Counted from the first letter of the stretch, positions 44,615-54,394 are shown. The stretch: DNA of 64,000 nt from Sporosarcina sp. ANT_H38 (GCF_008369195.1 NZ_VOBC01000001.1:1364001-1428000), one strand, 5' to 3'. A program made the numbers and translations. The notes: generated by a model not told the origin, from the letters alone.

Positions 44615-45256
44615 TCATCCTCCCAATACCACTAAGGATTTATCCTGATACCCATCAATCATTTCTAGAAAGGCATTTTGCATGTTGATAGATTGCCTGT
44701 ATGTGTCATTGGCGATTGCTTTAAGTAATTTGGTTTTTATTGATTGGTGTAACACAGAATGTTTCACTTTTTCTCTGGACAGTGTCAGAAACCCAAGATA
44801 TTCACCATAAGAATCTTCGTAAATTAAGGCAAGTTCGTCACGAATACTTTTGGAAAGTGCCGGACTTGCCCCGCCCGTTGCAACACATATCGTTAGGTCA
44901 CCTCTTGTCAGCTTTGCAGGGACATGAAAGGTGCTTAACTCCGGATTATCAACGATATTGACCAGTTGATGCTTGCCAGCAGACGATGCAACGAACGTAT
45001 TCACGATTTCACTATCTGTAGCTGCAATAACAATCAATGCGGAATCAAGATCTTCCGATTCGAATAATTTATCTTTCCATGCAATCTTGTTCTCGAGAAA
45101 GAGTTGTTCTATTTCTGAGTGAATCATCGGACTAATTACAGTTATAGAAGAACCCGCTTGTAGCAAGCCGACAATTTTTCTGTAGGCAATCAGGCCACCA
45201 CCAACTACTACTACAGCTTTATCTTCGATGTTCAGCATAATTGGATAGGATTTCAT
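44615..45256 (-). CDS. sirC: Precorrin-2 dehydrogenase / siroheme synthase N-domain (SirC)
   Basis: This 213-residue protein matches the NAD-dependent precorrin-2 dehydrogenase. It has an N-terminal Rossmann fold (KAVVVVGGGLIAYRKIVGLLQAG), NIVDNPELSTFHVPAKLTRGDLTICVATGGASPALS, and a helical C-terminus. It oxidises precorrin-2 to sirohydrochlorin for the sulfite reductase cofactor. It lacks the methyltransferase half of CysG, which is supplied by sumT upstream. ATG at 45256 follows AGGTGA; GTG at 45268 is an upstream alternative. Confidence 0.9.
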   Translation of the reverse strand: MKSYPIMLNIEDKAVVVVGGGLIAYRKIVGLLQAGSSITVISPMIHSEIEQLFLENKIAWKDKLFESEDLDSALIVIAATDSEIVNTFVASSAGKHQLVNIVDNPELSTFHVPAKLTRGDLTICVATGGASPALSKSIRDELALIYEDSYGEYLGFLTLSREKVKHSVLHQSIKTKLLKAIANDTYRQSINMQNAFLEMIDGYQDKSLVVLGG

Positions 45257-45290
45257 TGTTCTGTTCACCTGCCGCTGTTTAGTTATTCAA

Positions 45291-47015
45291 TTAATCGTGA
45301 AAGTCTAACCCGGATTGAACAGCTTTCACATGTCCCGCACGGATAACAAAATCCCCAAAATGCTCGCCTTCTTGTCTTTCCTTCGCGTATTGGAAAAATA
45401 GTGGTTTAAGCAGTTCAAGAATTTCGTCTTCTCCAATGTTTTCCCGGTATAATTTGTTCAGCCTATCCCCGACAAATCCAGCACCAAGATACATATTGTA
45501 TTTTCCAGGGGATTTTCCGATAAAGGCTATTTCACCTAAAGCGGGACGAGAACAACCATTCGGACAGCCCGAAATACGGATAATAATCTCCTTTTCTCGC
45601 AATCCCGCTTCATCCAGAATCAGTTCCATCTTATCCAGTAAGGAAGGCAAATAACGTTCAGCTTCAGCCATCGCCAGCCCGCAAGTCGGAAAAGCAACAC
45701 AAGCCATTGAACTCCGGCGCAACGCGGAATGATGCTGTCCATCAGTCAATCCATGATGCTCAATTAGTTCGACAATCTTGTTCTTATTTAGACTCGAAAC
45801 ATTGCTAATAACGAGATTTTGGTTTGGACTAAGGCGGAAATCTCCTGTGTGAATCTTGGCAATTTCGCGCAAGCCCGTCATCAGTGGATAATCATCCAAG
45901 TCTTGGATTCGACCGTTTTGGATAAAGAGCGTGAAATGCCAATTGCCATCGCTCCCTTCCACCCAACCATAACGATCACCATTATGTTCAAAATGATAAC
46001 TACGCGCGGTTTCAAGTTCCCAGCCTAATCGCTCATTGAGTTCATTGGTGATCCAATCAAGTCCGCGAGCATCAATTGTGTATTTAAAACGTGCATACTT
46101 TCGAACAGAGCGATTTCCATAATCACGTTGAATCGTAATGATTTTTTCCGCTACGTCGATAATCTGATCTGTTGTACAGAATCCAATCACCCGCGCCAAC
46201 TGAGGATAGGTGTTTGTATCTCCATGCGTCATCCCCATGCCGCCCCCGACTGCAATGTTGAATCCAACTAATTTACCTTCTTCTAAAATGGCAATTAAAC
46301 CAAGATCCTGTGAAAAGACGTCAACGTCGTTATTAGGAGGAACCGCCACACCAATTTTAAATTTCCGTGGTAAATAGAGCGCGCCATACAAGGGCTCGAT
46401 TTCTTCATCCGTTTCTTGACTGTCAATTACTTTTTCACCATCGAGCCAGATTTCATGGTAAGCATTAGTCCGTGGCGAAAGATAATCGCTGAGTTTCTGA
46501 GCCCAGCCATAAACCTCGGCATGAATATCCGATTGATAAGGGTTTGGATTACACATCACATTCCGGTTCACATCACCACAAGCCGCTAGTGTATCCATCA
46601 ATGCCGCATTAATTTCTTGTATATTCTCCTTCATATTCCACTTTAAAATTCCATGCATTTGGAATGACTGACGCGTAGTCAATTTCAACGTTCCATTGCC
46701 AAATTTATTGGCGACATGATCCATCATCAACCATTGCGCCGAAGTTGCAACTCCGCCCGGAGCACGAACACGGACCATGAACTGGTAAGCTGGTTCTAAT
46801 TTTTGGCGTTGTCTTTCATTCCGTAAATCCCGATCATCTTGCAAATAGCTCCCATGGAATTTCATCAATCGATTATCGTCATCAGGTATCCCCGAACTGA
46901 TTGGATATTCAAGCGACTCTACTAGCGATCCTCGTAAATAATTACTCTCACTCTTTATCCGCTCAACATCACTTGGTGTTCCTGGTTGTGACGGTAGAAT
47001 TATTTTTTTCGTCAT
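45291..47015 (-). CDS. cysI: Sulfite reductase (NADPH) hemoprotein beta-component
   Basis: This 574-residue protein binds siroheme and a 4Fe-4S cluster and reduces sulfite to sulfide with six electrons. Cluster ligands are in [19 protein letters not shown] and [18 protein letters not shown] near residues 430-490. [19 protein letters not shown] and [10 protein letters not shown] are the conserved siroheme-binding region. ATG at 47015 follows GAGAGGGG at eight bases; the frame is open to 47054, inside cysJ. It partners with CysJ, encoded directly upstream. Confidence 0.95.
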   Translation of the reverse strand: MTKKIILPSQPGTPSDVERIKSESNYLRGSLVESLEYPISSGIPDDDNRLMKFHGSYLQDDRDLRNERQRQKLEPAYQFMVRVRAPGGVATSAQWLMMDHVANKFGNGTLKLTTRQSFQMHGILKWNMKENIQEINAALMDTLAACGDVNRNVMCNPNPYQSDIHAEVYGWAQKLSDYLSPRTNAYHEIWLDGEKVIDSQETDEEIEPLYGALYLPRKFKIGVAVPPNNDVDVFSQDLGLIAILEEGKLVGFNIAVGGGMGMTHGDTNTYPQLARVIGFCTTDQIIDVAEKIITIQRDYGNRSVRKYARFKYTIDARGLDWITNELNERLGWELETARSYHFEHNGDRYGWVEGSDGNWHFTLFIQNGRIQDLDDYPLMTGLREIAKIHTGDFRLSPNQNLVISNVSSLNKNKIVELIEHHGLTDGQHHSALRRSSMACVAFPTCGLAMAEAERYLPSLLDKMELILDEAGLREKEIIIRISGCPNGCSRPALGEIAFIGKSPGKYNMYLGAGFVGDRLNKLYRENIGEDEILELLKPLFFQYAKERQEGEHFGDFVIRAGHVKAVQSGLDFHD

Positions 47016-47040
47016 ATAACTAGCCCCTCTCACACTTGTT

Positions 47041-48867
47041 TCAGTAGACATCACGTTGATAACGTTTCTGCTGTTGCATGTCAGCTAAATAGTCAGATGC
47101 TTCCATAGAACTCATGATTCCCTCTTTTTCAAGGATCGTTTCCAAAGTAGAATGGACATCGGCAGCCATATGCTTTTCATCACCACAAACGTAGAGTACA
47201 GCACCCTTTTCCAACCACTCAAAAATCGCTTTGCTGTTCTCTAACATTCGGTGTTGAACATAGACTTTATCTTTCGTATCACGGGAAAATGCAACATCCA
47301 TTCGCGTCAATACACCCTCTTTGAGCCATTGTTGCCACTCAACCTGATACAAAAAGTCCGTAACAAAGTGTTGATCACCAAAGAACAACCATGTTTTCCC
47401 TTCTGCGCCAATCTCCTCGCGTTCTTCCAAGAATGATCTAAATGGAGCTATCCCGGTACCAGGTCCAATCATAATCAAAGGCGTATTAGGATTTTCTGGT
47501 AATTTAAAATTAGAGTTACGCTGAACATACACAGCTAAATGATCTCCTGGTTGTGCACGTACTGCACATTCATCTGAACAGACACCTACTCGATCGCGAC
47601 CGTGTGCCTCATAGCGAACAGTTCCAATCGTAAGATGTACCTCATCTGGATTTGCTTTTGAACTACTAGCAATTGAATAGAGACGCGCCGGTATTTTGCG
47701 TAATATTGCGATAAATTCACTTAGAGGGGCTTCCCATGGTGCAAAATCCCGAACTAGATCCAATAAATCACGACCGTAGAGATAATCCCTACATTCTTGC
47801 TCCCTTTCTGGTTCCAAGAGCGCCTTTAATTCGTTATTAGCGGTAAAATGCGCTACTTTTTGTAGCAATGGTTTCGTCAATACAGTGATCTCGAAATTAG
47901 AAATCAACGCCTCGCGTAAGGGCTTTTGCTCACCCTGTTTATTAACCGAAACTACTTCTCCAGCATTCCAGCCCATCTCCACAATCAAGGTATCTACTAA
48001 TTCAGTATCATTTTCCGGATAAATGCCCAGACTGTCCCCCGGTTCAAACTCGAGGTTCGATCCTTCAAGTGATAACTCAAGATGACGCGTTTCCTTGTTT
48101 GACCCACGCCCATTTAAATTCAAATTTTCTAGGATCTCCGCTTTAAATGGATTTGTTCGAGAGTACTCCAGTTGTTCCGCAACTACATTATTGACTGGTT
48201 GTTGGGCAGTTGTAGAACTGATTCCTTGTCGCTCATTTAATGTAGCTAAAACATTCGTAAACCATTCCGCGGCAGATTCATCATAATCCAAGTCGCAATC
48301 AACACGTGGACTAAACTGTTTTGCACCCAACTCAAGTAATCGTTCATCAAATTGTTTGCCTGTCTGGCAGAAAAACTCATAAGAACTGTCCCCCAAAGAC
48401 AGGACCGAAAATTGAAGATTATCCAATTGTGGCGCTCTTTTACTATGAAGAAATTCATAGAAGGGCAATGCATTATCTGGTGGATCACCTTCGCCATGTG
48501 TACTTACAATAAGTAGTAAATTCTCGATTTTCTTTAGCGCATTCGGTTTGAATTCATTCATTGAAGCAAGGGTTACTTGAAACTCTTCTGCTTTTAAACT
48601 CTTCGTCAGTTTTTCTGCCAAAGCGTGCCCGTTGCCGGTCTGTGATCCGTAAAGAATTGTCACTTCTTTTGAGATGACCTCTATTTGTTTTGCTGGAGCT
48701 TCCAGAACTGCCACGCTGTCAGACGCTTTTGATTGCGTAGCTAATTGACTCGCACTCAGATAGCCGCCCAACCAGATTTGTTGTGTCTCCGTTAGTATCG
48801 GTAAAAGTTGATTAAGGAGTTCTACCTGCTCCTGATTAAAAGGACTGTTTATCACTTGAAGCGCCAA
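47041..48867 (-). CDS. cysJ: Sulfite reductase (NADPH) flavoprotein alpha-component
   Basis: This 608-residue diflavin reductase has a flavodoxin domain (about 65-210; [30 protein letters not shown]). The FAD-binding reductase domain has RLYSIASS, and the NADPH domain has [16 protein letters not shown] and ends KRYQRDVY. It passes electrons from NADPH to CysI. The extra N-terminal 60 residues are typical. The stop is 26 bases before the chosen cysI start. Confidence 0.95.
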   Translation of the reverse strand: MALQVINSPFNQEQVELLNQLLPILTETQQIWLGGYLSASQLATQSKASDSVAVLEAPAKQIEVISKEVTILYGSQTGNGHALAEKLTKSLKAEEFQVTLASMNEFKPNALKKIENLLLIVSTHGEGDPPDNALPFYEFLHSKRAPQLDNLQFSVLSLGDSSYEFFCQTGKQFDERLLELGAKQFSPRVDCDLDYDESAAEWFTNVLATLNERQGISSTTAQQPVNNVVAEQLEYSRTNPFKAEILENLNLNGRGSNKETRHLELSLEGSNLEFEPGDSLGIYPENDTELVDTLIVEMGWNAGEVVSVNKQGEQKPLREALISNFEITVLTKPLLQKVAHFTANNELKALLEPEREQECRDYLYGRDLLDLVRDFAPWEAPLSEFIAILRKIPARLYSIASSSKANPDEVHLTIGTVRYEAHGRDRVGVCSDECAVRAQPGDHLAVYVQRNSNFKLPENPNTPLIMIGPGTGIAPFRSFLEEREEIGAEGKTWLFFGDQHFVTDFLYQVEWQQWLKEGVLTRMDVAFSRDTKDKVYVQHRMLENSKAIFEWLEKGAVLYVCGDEKHMAADVHSTLETILEKEGIMSSMEASDYLADMQQQKRYQRDVY

Positions 48868-48914
48868 AATTTCCCACCCCGCAAAAATAGTATTTTACAC
48901 AGTAATTAAGAGCA

Positions 48915-49061
48915 TTATTTTAATCTGATTTTCTCACTTTTCTCTATTTGAACAACAACACTGTCTTGAATAACCAATGTGATAGAGCCATAATTCATCG
49001 TGCTCAGCATCTTTTTAACGTTTTCAATGGTAAGCTCAAGGTTTTTATCCCGTTTATCCAT
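48915..49061 (-). CDS. yezD: YezD family small protein (DUF2292)
   Basis: A 48-codon gene between sirB and cysJ. The protein has an N-terminal charged helix (DKNLELTIENVKKMLSTMN), then YGSITLVIQDSVVVQIEKSEKIRLK, which matches YezD/DUF2292 proteins found with sulfur assimilation genes in many Firmicutes. The function is unknown; the conserved location suggests a role in the cysteine pathway or its regulation. ATG is preceded by AGGATG at ten bases and AGGGG closer by. It is easily missed because of its length. Confidence 0.85.
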   Translation of the reverse strand: MDKRDKNLELTIENVKKMLSTMNYGSITLVIQDSVVVQIEKSEKIRLK

Positions 49062-49096
49062 AGCCCCTATTCATCCTTTCAGACTAAGATTCTGCA

Positions 49097-49852
49097 TTAT
49101 ATAGGCTGACTGATTTGTTCTTTTTCAAGCAACTCATTCACCCGTTCAACAAGCACATCCTGGACATATTTATGGTAACCAAGATTTTTACAAAGAATTA
49201 GCTGCTGACTAATAGTAGACTGTTTCACAATCTTTTTTTCGATGCCATTCATTAAAATACCCGTAAATAATAAGTACGGAATAATGAAAACTTGTCTTCG
49301 AGGCGCTTCCTGTAGTTGAAGTAATGCTTCATCAAAATGAGGCTCCGCTCCGTAAAGAAAACAAATAGTTACTTTGTTAAAGGAATACTTGTCAGCAAGA
49401 AGTTGTGCGATTTCATTTAAATCACGCTTAACTGCGAGATCACTACTCCCCCTGCCTACGATTAACACCTGAGCATCTTCTGCAATTGCTACTTTTTGTT
49501 CAACAATTCGATCATATAAACTTTCAACAATTTTCGGATGAATGCCAAATGCTTTTCCGTATGTAAATTCGATATTTGGATACATGATTTTCCCCACTTC
49601 GATTTCAAATGGAATATCTTCATTTGCATGCCCCGCGGTTAATAAAAGTATAGGAACAACCGCAATCTTAGTAGCACCGCGTTCTACGCACTTTGTAATC
49701 CCTTCATCCACGCTTGGTGCTGCCAGTTCTAAAAAACAAATCTCTTGAATAGGAACATCGATCATTGCTTGACTGCTCTTAATAAAATGAATGGCTTCTT
49801 CGACACCTGCCTTAATCCGACTACCGTGACCCACATATAAGACTGCCTGCAT
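49097..49852 (-). CDS. sirB: Sirohydrochlorin ferrochelatase (SirB/CbiX family)
   Basis: This 251-residue protein has two CbiX-like halves. The N-terminal metal site YVGHGSRIKAG and the later VPILLLTAGHANEDIPFEI give the two chelatase histidines; the second half has LIVGRGSSDLAVK, where histidine is replaced. It inserts iron into sirohydrochlorin, giving siroheme for CysI. It follows sumT across a strong hairpin and precedes yezD by 36 bases. Confidence 0.9.
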   Translation of the reverse strand: MQAVLYVGHGSRIKAGVEEAIHFIKSSQAMIDVPIQEICFLELAAPSVDEGITKCVERGATKIAVVPILLLTAGHANEDIPFEIEVGKIMYPNIEFTYGKAFGIHPKIVESLYDRIVEQKVAIAEDAQVLIVGRGSSDLAVKRDLNEIAQLLADKYSFNKVTICFLYGAEPHFDEALLQLQEAPRRQVFIIPYLLFTGILMNGIEKKIVKQSTISQQLILCKNLGYHKYVQDVLVERVNELLEKEQISQPI

Positions 49853-49894
49853 GCTAATCCCTCCTATTCAAAATCTGTGATACCTGCCGGAGGC

Positions 49895-49939
49895 TTAACT
49901 TCATTCAGCAGGAATTTTACTCCTGATGAATGAAGTTAA
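49895..49939 (-). promoter_or_regulatory. Strong intercistronic hairpin between sumT and sirB
   Basis: TTAACTTCATTCA (49895-49907) pairs perfectly with TGAATGAAGTTAA (49927-49939) and continues through CAGGA/TCCTG with one mismatch, loop ATTTTAC. It begins five bases after the sumT stop on the minus strand. No T-run follows, so it is more likely an mRNA stability or processing element than a full terminator. Confidence 0.6.
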
Positions 49940-49943
49940 ATTA

Positions 49944-50726
49944 CTAGTATGCAGATACTTCTTTAATGATGTTTTGGTTCAATCCGGCTTGTTCAAACCA
50001 CTGAATTTTCTCCCGCAACTTTACAACCTCACCGACAATGATCATACTTGGGTTTTTAATTTCGGAGTCTCTTGCAATCTCGACAATTGTCGAAAGTGTA
50101 CCTGTAATCGTATACTGCGATTCTGTTGTTCCCCAATGAACAAGAGCTACTGGTGTGCTTTCAGGTCGGCCATGCTTCGTCAATTGCTCACAAATATAAG
50201 GTAGGTTCCCGACGCCCATATAAATAGCTAAGGTATCAATCCCGACTGCAAGACTTTCCCAATGAATGGAATCGCTTTTTCCAGCACGCATATGGCCCGT
50301 TACAATCGCAAAACTTGAACTGAGATCGCGATGTGTGACAGGTATACCAGCATAGGCAGGAGCTGCGATCCCAGCAGTAATTCCTGGAACCACCTCAAAT
50401 GGGATTCCATTGTCCGCAAGCACTTCTGCCTCTTCAGCACCTCTTCCGAAAACGAATGGATCTCCACCTTTTAAGCGTGTGACGATTTTTCCTTGCTTCG
50501 CATATTTCACTAAAAAGTGATTAATCGTCTCTTGAATCATTGCATGATAGTTTGGGAGTTTTCCACAATAAATCAAATCGGCTCCGGGCTTTGCATAGGT
50601 TAGCAGCTCTTTATTGATTAATCGATCATATAAGATGACATCTGCTTGTTGAATACACTTCATCCCTTTAACGGTGATCAAATCAACATCTCCAGGTCCA
50701 GCTCCAACTATATATACTTTCCCCAA
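49944..50726 (-). CDS. sumT: Uroporphyrinogen-III C-methyltransferase
   Basis: This 260-residue SAM-dependent methyltransferase makes precorrin-2 for siroheme. Motifs: GKVYIVGAGPGDVDLITVKG at the N-terminus, ADVILYDRLI, RLKGGDPFVFGRGAEE, and PVTHRDLSSSFAIVTGH. The start is likely TTG at 50726, giving GKVYIVG as in the family, with GGAG eight bases upstream; ATG 50732 overlaps that spacing and GTG 50744 precedes the site. Its substrate SAM links it to the riboswitch upstream in the cluster. Confidence 0.92.
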   Translation of the reverse strand: MGKVYIVGAGPGDVDLITVKGMKCIQQADVILYDRLINKELLTYAKPGADLIYCGKLPNYHAMIQETINHFLVKYAKQGKIVTRLKGGDPFVFGRGAEEAEVLADNGIPFEVVPGITAGIAAPAYAGIPVTHRDLSSSFAIVTGHMRAGKSDSIHWESLAVGIDTLAIYMGVGNLPYICEQLTKHGRPESTPVALVHWGTTESQYTITGTLSTIVEIARDSEIKNPSMIIVGEVVKLREKIQWFEQAGLNQNIIKEVSAY

Positions 50727-50770
50727 TCTCATCTCTCCTCTCACCGCTCAGTTCTACAATAAAGTCATCG

Positions 50771-51919
50771 TTATGAATGGATTTCCTCTTTTTGCATTCC
50801 TGCAATTAATACCTCGATCACTTCTGGTCGACTAAATGTCGGTGGCAGTTGTTCTCCATTACGAAGCATTTCTCTTACCTTTGTACCCGACAAGATTAAA
50901 TGGTGGCTGGCATCATGCGGACACGTTTTAGGTGTTGCCATGTTCCCGCATTTATTACAGTAAAAGCTATGCTCAAAAAATAATAATGTAATCCCAAGTT
51001 CTCTAAGCGTAAAGTTGCTAAATATTTTCTGAGCGTCATACGTACCGTAATAATTACCAACCCCCGCATGATCACGGCCGACGATAAAGTGTGTGCAACC
51101 AAAATTCTTTCGAACCATCGCATGAAATACAGCTTCTCTTGGTCCGGCATAGCGCATTGCTGCAGTAAATACACCCAAAAACACATGCTCTTTTGCATAA
51201 TAGTTTTCTAGTAAAACTTCATAGCTTTCTAAACGCACATCTGCCGGGATATCATCCGATTTCGTTTCACCCACAAGTGGATTTAAAAATAATCCATCTA
51301 CAACTTCCAAAGCTGTCTTTTGAATATATTCATGCGCCCTATGCACCGGGTTTCTTGTTTGAAAACCAACGACTGTTTCCCAACCGAGTTCTTGGAACTT
51401 TTGCCTTGTTTCAATTGGGTCATATAGGTACTCCGAAAACTCGTCCATTTGCCTCCGCTCAATCAGCGTGATTGTTCCGCCGAGATATACATTAGGTCGC
51501 TCAAACAACTTCCTCACGCCCGGGTGCTCTCGGTCTGTTGTTTGATAGACGTGTTTAGCTTCTAGTTCCTTATCTGGTGTAAAAATGTCCGATACTTCGA
51601 GAACACCATAGACAACTCCATCTCTCACCAATTTCACCAAGTTCCCAACTGCGATATTTTGTGCATTCACCTCTGTTGTTGGCAATGTAATCGGAATTGT
51701 CCACGGTACTCCAGTAGATAATCTCATTGTTGCAACTACAGAATTGTAGTCTGCTTCTGTCAGAAATCCATTTAACGGGCTATAAGCACCCGTACCAATC
51801 AAGTCCAAATCACTGCTTGCAATTTCGTCTAATTCAACTGTTTCAGTTATCCCTTCGAATTGAAAATCAGGATTCCAACGATTAATTAACGTACCGCCAT
51901 GCGGTTGACTCAAACTCAT
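50771..51919 (-). CDS. sat: Sulfate adenylyltransferase (ATP sulfurylase)
   Basis: This 382-residue dissimilatory/Bacillus-type Sat forms adenylyl sulfate from ATP and sulfate. [14 protein letters not shown] carries the HxxH-type ATP motif, [12 protein letters not shown] the second active-site region, and a C-terminal zinc ribbon is visible as [16 protein letters not shown]. It starts directly after the cysH stop codon, without a spacer, so expression is coupled. Confidence 0.95.
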   Translation of the reverse strand: MSLSQPHGGTLINRWNPDFQFEGITETVELDEIASSDLDLIGTGAYSPLNGFLTEADYNSVVATMRLSTGVPWTIPITLPTTEVNAQNIAVGNLVKLVRDGVVYGVLEVSDIFTPDKELEAKHVYQTTDREHPGVRKLFERPNVYLGGTITLIERRQMDEFSEYLYDPIETRQKFQELGWETVVGFQTRNPVHRAHEYIQKTALEVVDGLFLNPLVGETKSDDIPADVRLESYEVLLENYYAKEHVFLGVFTAAMRYAGPREAVFHAMVRKNFGCTHFIVGRDHAGVGNYYGTYDAQKIFSNFTLRELGITLLFFEHSFYCNKCGNMATPKTCPHDASHHLILSGTKVREMLRNGEQLPPTFSRPEVIEVLIAGMQKEEIHS

Positions 51920-52648
51920 TTAAATTCCCCCATTTTCGTTAGGTTGATGCAAGCCACACTCTGTCTTTGTTTGATTTGCCCAGCGCCCTGATCTTGATCC
52001 CGTCGTTGCATCACCTTTGAATGTGCAGTGTGAACAACCAATACTTGGATAGCCTTGATCATGGAGTGGATTATAGGGCAAATTATGTTTTTTAACATAA
52101 TTCCAAATATCAATCCACGTCCAATGAATCAGTGGGCAAATTTTAATCGATTGAAAGGTTTCATCTTTATTTACAAAGTTTGTATGACTCCTTGATGGCG
52201 ATTGTTCACGCCTAAGTCCTGATAACCAAGCAGTCGTATCGCTCATTGCTTCGCGAAGCGGAATTACTTTCCTCATATGACAACAACGATCCGGCTGTCT
52301 TTCCCATAGTCGATCACCATACTTGTCAGCTTGTTCCTCAACCGTTAAGCTCGGCTTTTTCATTTCAATTACCAGCTTTGGATAACGCTTCTTTACCTCA
52401 TCAATTAATGTATGCGTTTCTTGAAAATGAAATCCCGTTTCGAGAAAGACTACTTTAGCATTTGGTTTTATTTGCGAGATTAAATCTACCATTACGATTC
52501 CCTCAACTCCAAAACTACACGCATATACAAGCTCATCGTCATATTCCTTAAAAGCCCATTGCAACACGTTTAACGCACCTTTTGACTCATCATCAATCGA
52601 AAATATTGCACTAGTCTCAGACCAAGATTTGTACGTCAACTTCGCCAA
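51920..52648 (-). CDS. cysH: Phosphoadenylyl-sulfate/adenylyl-sulfate reductase
   Basis: This 242-residue reductase has the PP-loop fold (YACSFGVEGIVMVDLI) and the paired cysteines RCCHMRK and GCSHC that bind a 4Fe-4S cluster in the Bacillus-type enzyme. The C-terminal ECGLH holds the catalytic cysteine. Enzymes with the cluster generally use APS and in Bacillus also PAPS. It is the first gene after a separate promoter (52822-52850), with a 170-base leader. Confidence 0.93.
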   Translation of the reverse strand: MAKLTYKSWSETSAIFSIDDESKGALNVLQWAFKEYDDELVYACSFGVEGIVMVDLISQIKPNAKVVFLETGFHFQETHTLIDEVKKRYPKLVIEMKKPSLTVEEQADKYGDRLWERQPDRCCHMRKVIPLREAMSDTTAWLSGLRREQSPSRSHTNFVNKDETFQSIKICPLIHWTWIDIWNYVKKHNLPYNPLHDQGYPSIGCSHCTFKGDATTGSRSGRWANQTKTECGLHQPNENGGI

Positions 52649-52821
52649 GCTATTTCCATCCTCTCTAAACTTATATAACTCTATTACTTTTTCTTTTTTT
52701 AAAAGGCGACATTAATCTACTAATGATTAAAGTTGCTTCAAATTTATTTGGAATAATATAGTTGTGTATTCACTATTGTCTGTAAATATCTGTATTACCA
52801 GCCGACTGATGATTATTGTTC

Positions 52822-52850
52822 ATACTAAATACATTATTCCTATGTGTCAA
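52822..52850 (-). promoter_or_regulatory. Sigma-A promoter of the cysH-sat operon
   Basis: A perfect TTGACA (52845-52850) and TAGTAT (52822-52827) are 17 bases apart on the minus strand. The spacer contains ATAGGAATAA, which resembles half of CymR-type boxes in Bacillus; that regulator is only a possibility. The leader to cysH (about 170 bases) shows no S-box. Confidence 0.7.
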
Positions 52851-52909
52851 GTAGGTTTAAATACATTCTATTCCTAAAACCCCAATATGTTACGTATTTT
52901 GTTGTTATT

Positions 52910-53509
52910 TCAGAAATAATTATTTGCTTTTAAGTAAGAAACGATGACTTTGACAGATTCCGCAATACTCAACTGATTGGTATCAATGATTATTTCAGGT
53001 CGAACAGGTTCTTCATAAGGCGCATCTATTCCTGTAAAGCCTTTAATTTCACCCAATCTTGCTTTTTTATAGAAGCCCTTTGGATCGCGTTCTTCGCATG
53101 TTTCTAAACTAGCCTTTACATATATTTCTATAAATTCATCCGATTCGACAATTTCTCGTACTTGATCACGATCTTCCTGATAAGGGGATATGAATGCTGT
53201 CAACGTAAACAATCCCGCATCGACCATTAGTTTTGAAACTTCCCCGATTCTACGAATATTTTCCGTCCGATCATCTGGACTAAACCCTAGATTCTTATTT
53301 AAACCATGCCGGACGTTATCCCCATCCAGTCGATAGGTGTGAATGCCTTGCGCGTGTAATGCTGTTTCTAGCGCTACTGAAACTGTTGATTTTCCTGAAC
53401 CCGATAATCCTGTAAACCAAAGAATAGCACTCTTATGGCCATTTACTTCTTGACGATTTTCTTTTGTCACCTCTGATTCATGCCAAACGATATTTGTAGA
53501 CTCTGTCAT
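52910..53509 (-). CDS. cysC: Adenylyl-sulfate kinase
   Basis: This 199-residue APS kinase phosphorylates APS to PAPS. Walker [10 protein letters not shown] (about 34-42), [22 protein letters not shown], the mobile lid [12 protein letters not shown]. It is the first gene of the sulfur block, transcribed behind a SAM-I riboswitch. It is separated from cysH by 261 bases and a second promoter, whereas in B. subtilis cysC lies inside the cysH operon. ATG follows AGGGGGG. Confidence 0.95.
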   Translation of the reverse strand: MTESTNIVWHESEVTKENRQEVNGHKSAILWFTGLSGSGKSTVSVALETALHAQGIHTYRLDGDNVRHGLNKNLGFSPDDRTENIRRIGEVSKLMVDAGLFTLTAFISPYQEDRDQVREIVESDEFIEIYVKASLETCEERDPKGFYKKARLGEIKGFTGIDAPYEEPVRPEIIIDTNQLSIAESVKVIVSYLKANNYF

Positions 53510-53555
53510 TATTTGCCCCCCCTAAAATCATTTGATTCAGTTTTGATTTTAATAT

Positions 53556-53610
53556 ACAAAAAAGACATCTCTTTTAAACGATTCAAATAACCGAGTAGAA
53601 AGATGCCTTT
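53556..53610 (-). terminator. Leader terminator between SAM riboswitch and cysC
   Basis: AAAGGCATCT pairs with AGATGTCTTT (one G-U) around a long loop and is followed by six T on the minus strand, about 50 bases before the cysC start. This is the likely expression platform of the riboswitch. Confidence 0.75.
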
Positions 53611-53719
53611 AGTTGTCTAATTAGCATGTATGAAGTTTTTTCAATGATAAAAGACTACAACCTGTGCAATTAAGGATTAAAAAAGCCACTTCTGATGGAA
53701 TAAGAAAAGGTTAGTAGAA

Positions 53720-53845
53720 TCGAATACATAATTCTCCTCTTAGTTATTATACTTTCGTTTACTGGATTTGGTATAGTACTAAACAGTCTGTTGCTGAGGC
53801 TTCATCGAGCCAGTCCCTCACCCTCTCTAGATAAGATATTAACTA
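53720..53845 (-). promoter_or_regulatory. SAM-I riboswitch (S-box) aptamer
   Basis: The minus strand at 53790-53835 contains the conserved S-box core: CTTATCTAGAG, then GAGGGACTGGCTCGATGAAG, then CCTCAGCAAC. Further 3' comes TATACCAAATCC (53764-53775), matching the GGTGCNAATTCC-like region, followed by the P4 segment and AAGAGGAGA. P1 appears weak (several mismatches between 53830-53840 and about 53715-53725). SAM binding should promote termination at 53556-53610 and switch off cysC. Confidence 0.9.
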
Positions 53846-53859
53846 TTAAGGTGACACAA

Positions 53860-53888
53860 ATATTACATTATCTAAAATTCAAAGTCAA
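53860..53888 (-). promoter_or_regulatory. Promoter of the riboswitch-cysC transcript
   Basis: TTGACT (53883-53888) and TAATAT (53860-53865) are separated by 17 bases on the minus strand; the S-box begins about 10 bases downstream of the predicted transcription start. Confidence 0.75.
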
Positions 53889-54204
53889 CGATTTATCAGA
53901 ATTTTTTTTATTCCTATAGGTTTAGTAAAGATAATTTTTGTTTGTGTAGTGAACATAAGTGAACGACTTAGAAATCAATTCAAGTTAAACTCCTTCTTAT
54001 TTCTATCTATTTTATTCATAACCTCTTACTAATCAAGTCGATATAATTTGAACTCAAAGCATTCAAAGAAAAACCCGTCAGGTCAGATAGACGATTTTGT
54101 GTTGGTTACAACATTCTATCGTCAGTTCCATAACACTTTAGTATTCTTTGATTCGTATTCATGATCGTTCATCCATAGTATTGTTTTTTGTATGAATGTG
54201 CCAC

Positions 54205-54243
54205 AAAAATAACGGTTACAAAGTTTATGTAACCGTTATTTTT
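54205..54243. terminator. Orphan perfect hairpin with T-runs both ways
   Basis: AAAAATAACGGTTAC pairs perfectly over 15 bp with GTAACCGTTATTTTT, loop nine bases. It has terminator form on both strands, but no gene directly precedes it on either strand. Confidence 0.7.
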
Positions 54244-54314
54244 ATGACTATGGGAAAAAATTCTTTACCAAACTACTCGTTCACGGCGTCCGTTCTACCC
54301 CTCCCTGCTGGAAG

Positions 54315-54364
54315 GTCTAAAGCGACAAGTTGCGCTAGTCGCTTTAGTCTAGACACTGTTCCAG
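54315..54364 (-). repeat. Degenerate dispersed intergenic repeat (CTAGACACTGTTCC type)
   Basis: GTCTAAAGCGACAAGTTGCG is followed by a mirrored TCGCTTTAGTC and then TAGACACTGTTCCA. The paired AAAGCGA/TCGCTTT arms make it an imperfect hairpin. It shares 15 bases exactly with 39539-39572 and the TCTAGACAC core with 6466-6509. Confidence 0.5.
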
Positions 54365-54394
54365 TTCAAATAAATTATACTTTCTAGCCTAAAT

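Larger units (their letters stand above)
53889..54394. other. Intergenic region with hairpins and one dispersed repeat
   Basis: No coding region is supportable. It contains a GACGAT/ATCGTC stem with an inner TGTTG/CAACA helix (about 54091-54123), the perfect hairpin at 54205-54243, and the repeat at 54315-54364. Confidence 0.4.

Noticed and set aside
52649..52820. A second S-box or other riboswitch in the cysH leader
   Set aside because: No S-box core or other known aptamer sequence; only a weak TTAATC/GATTAA repeat.
54196..54387. 63-codon plus-strand frame
   Set aside because: It spans a perfect hairpin and a dispersed repeat; no initiation signal.
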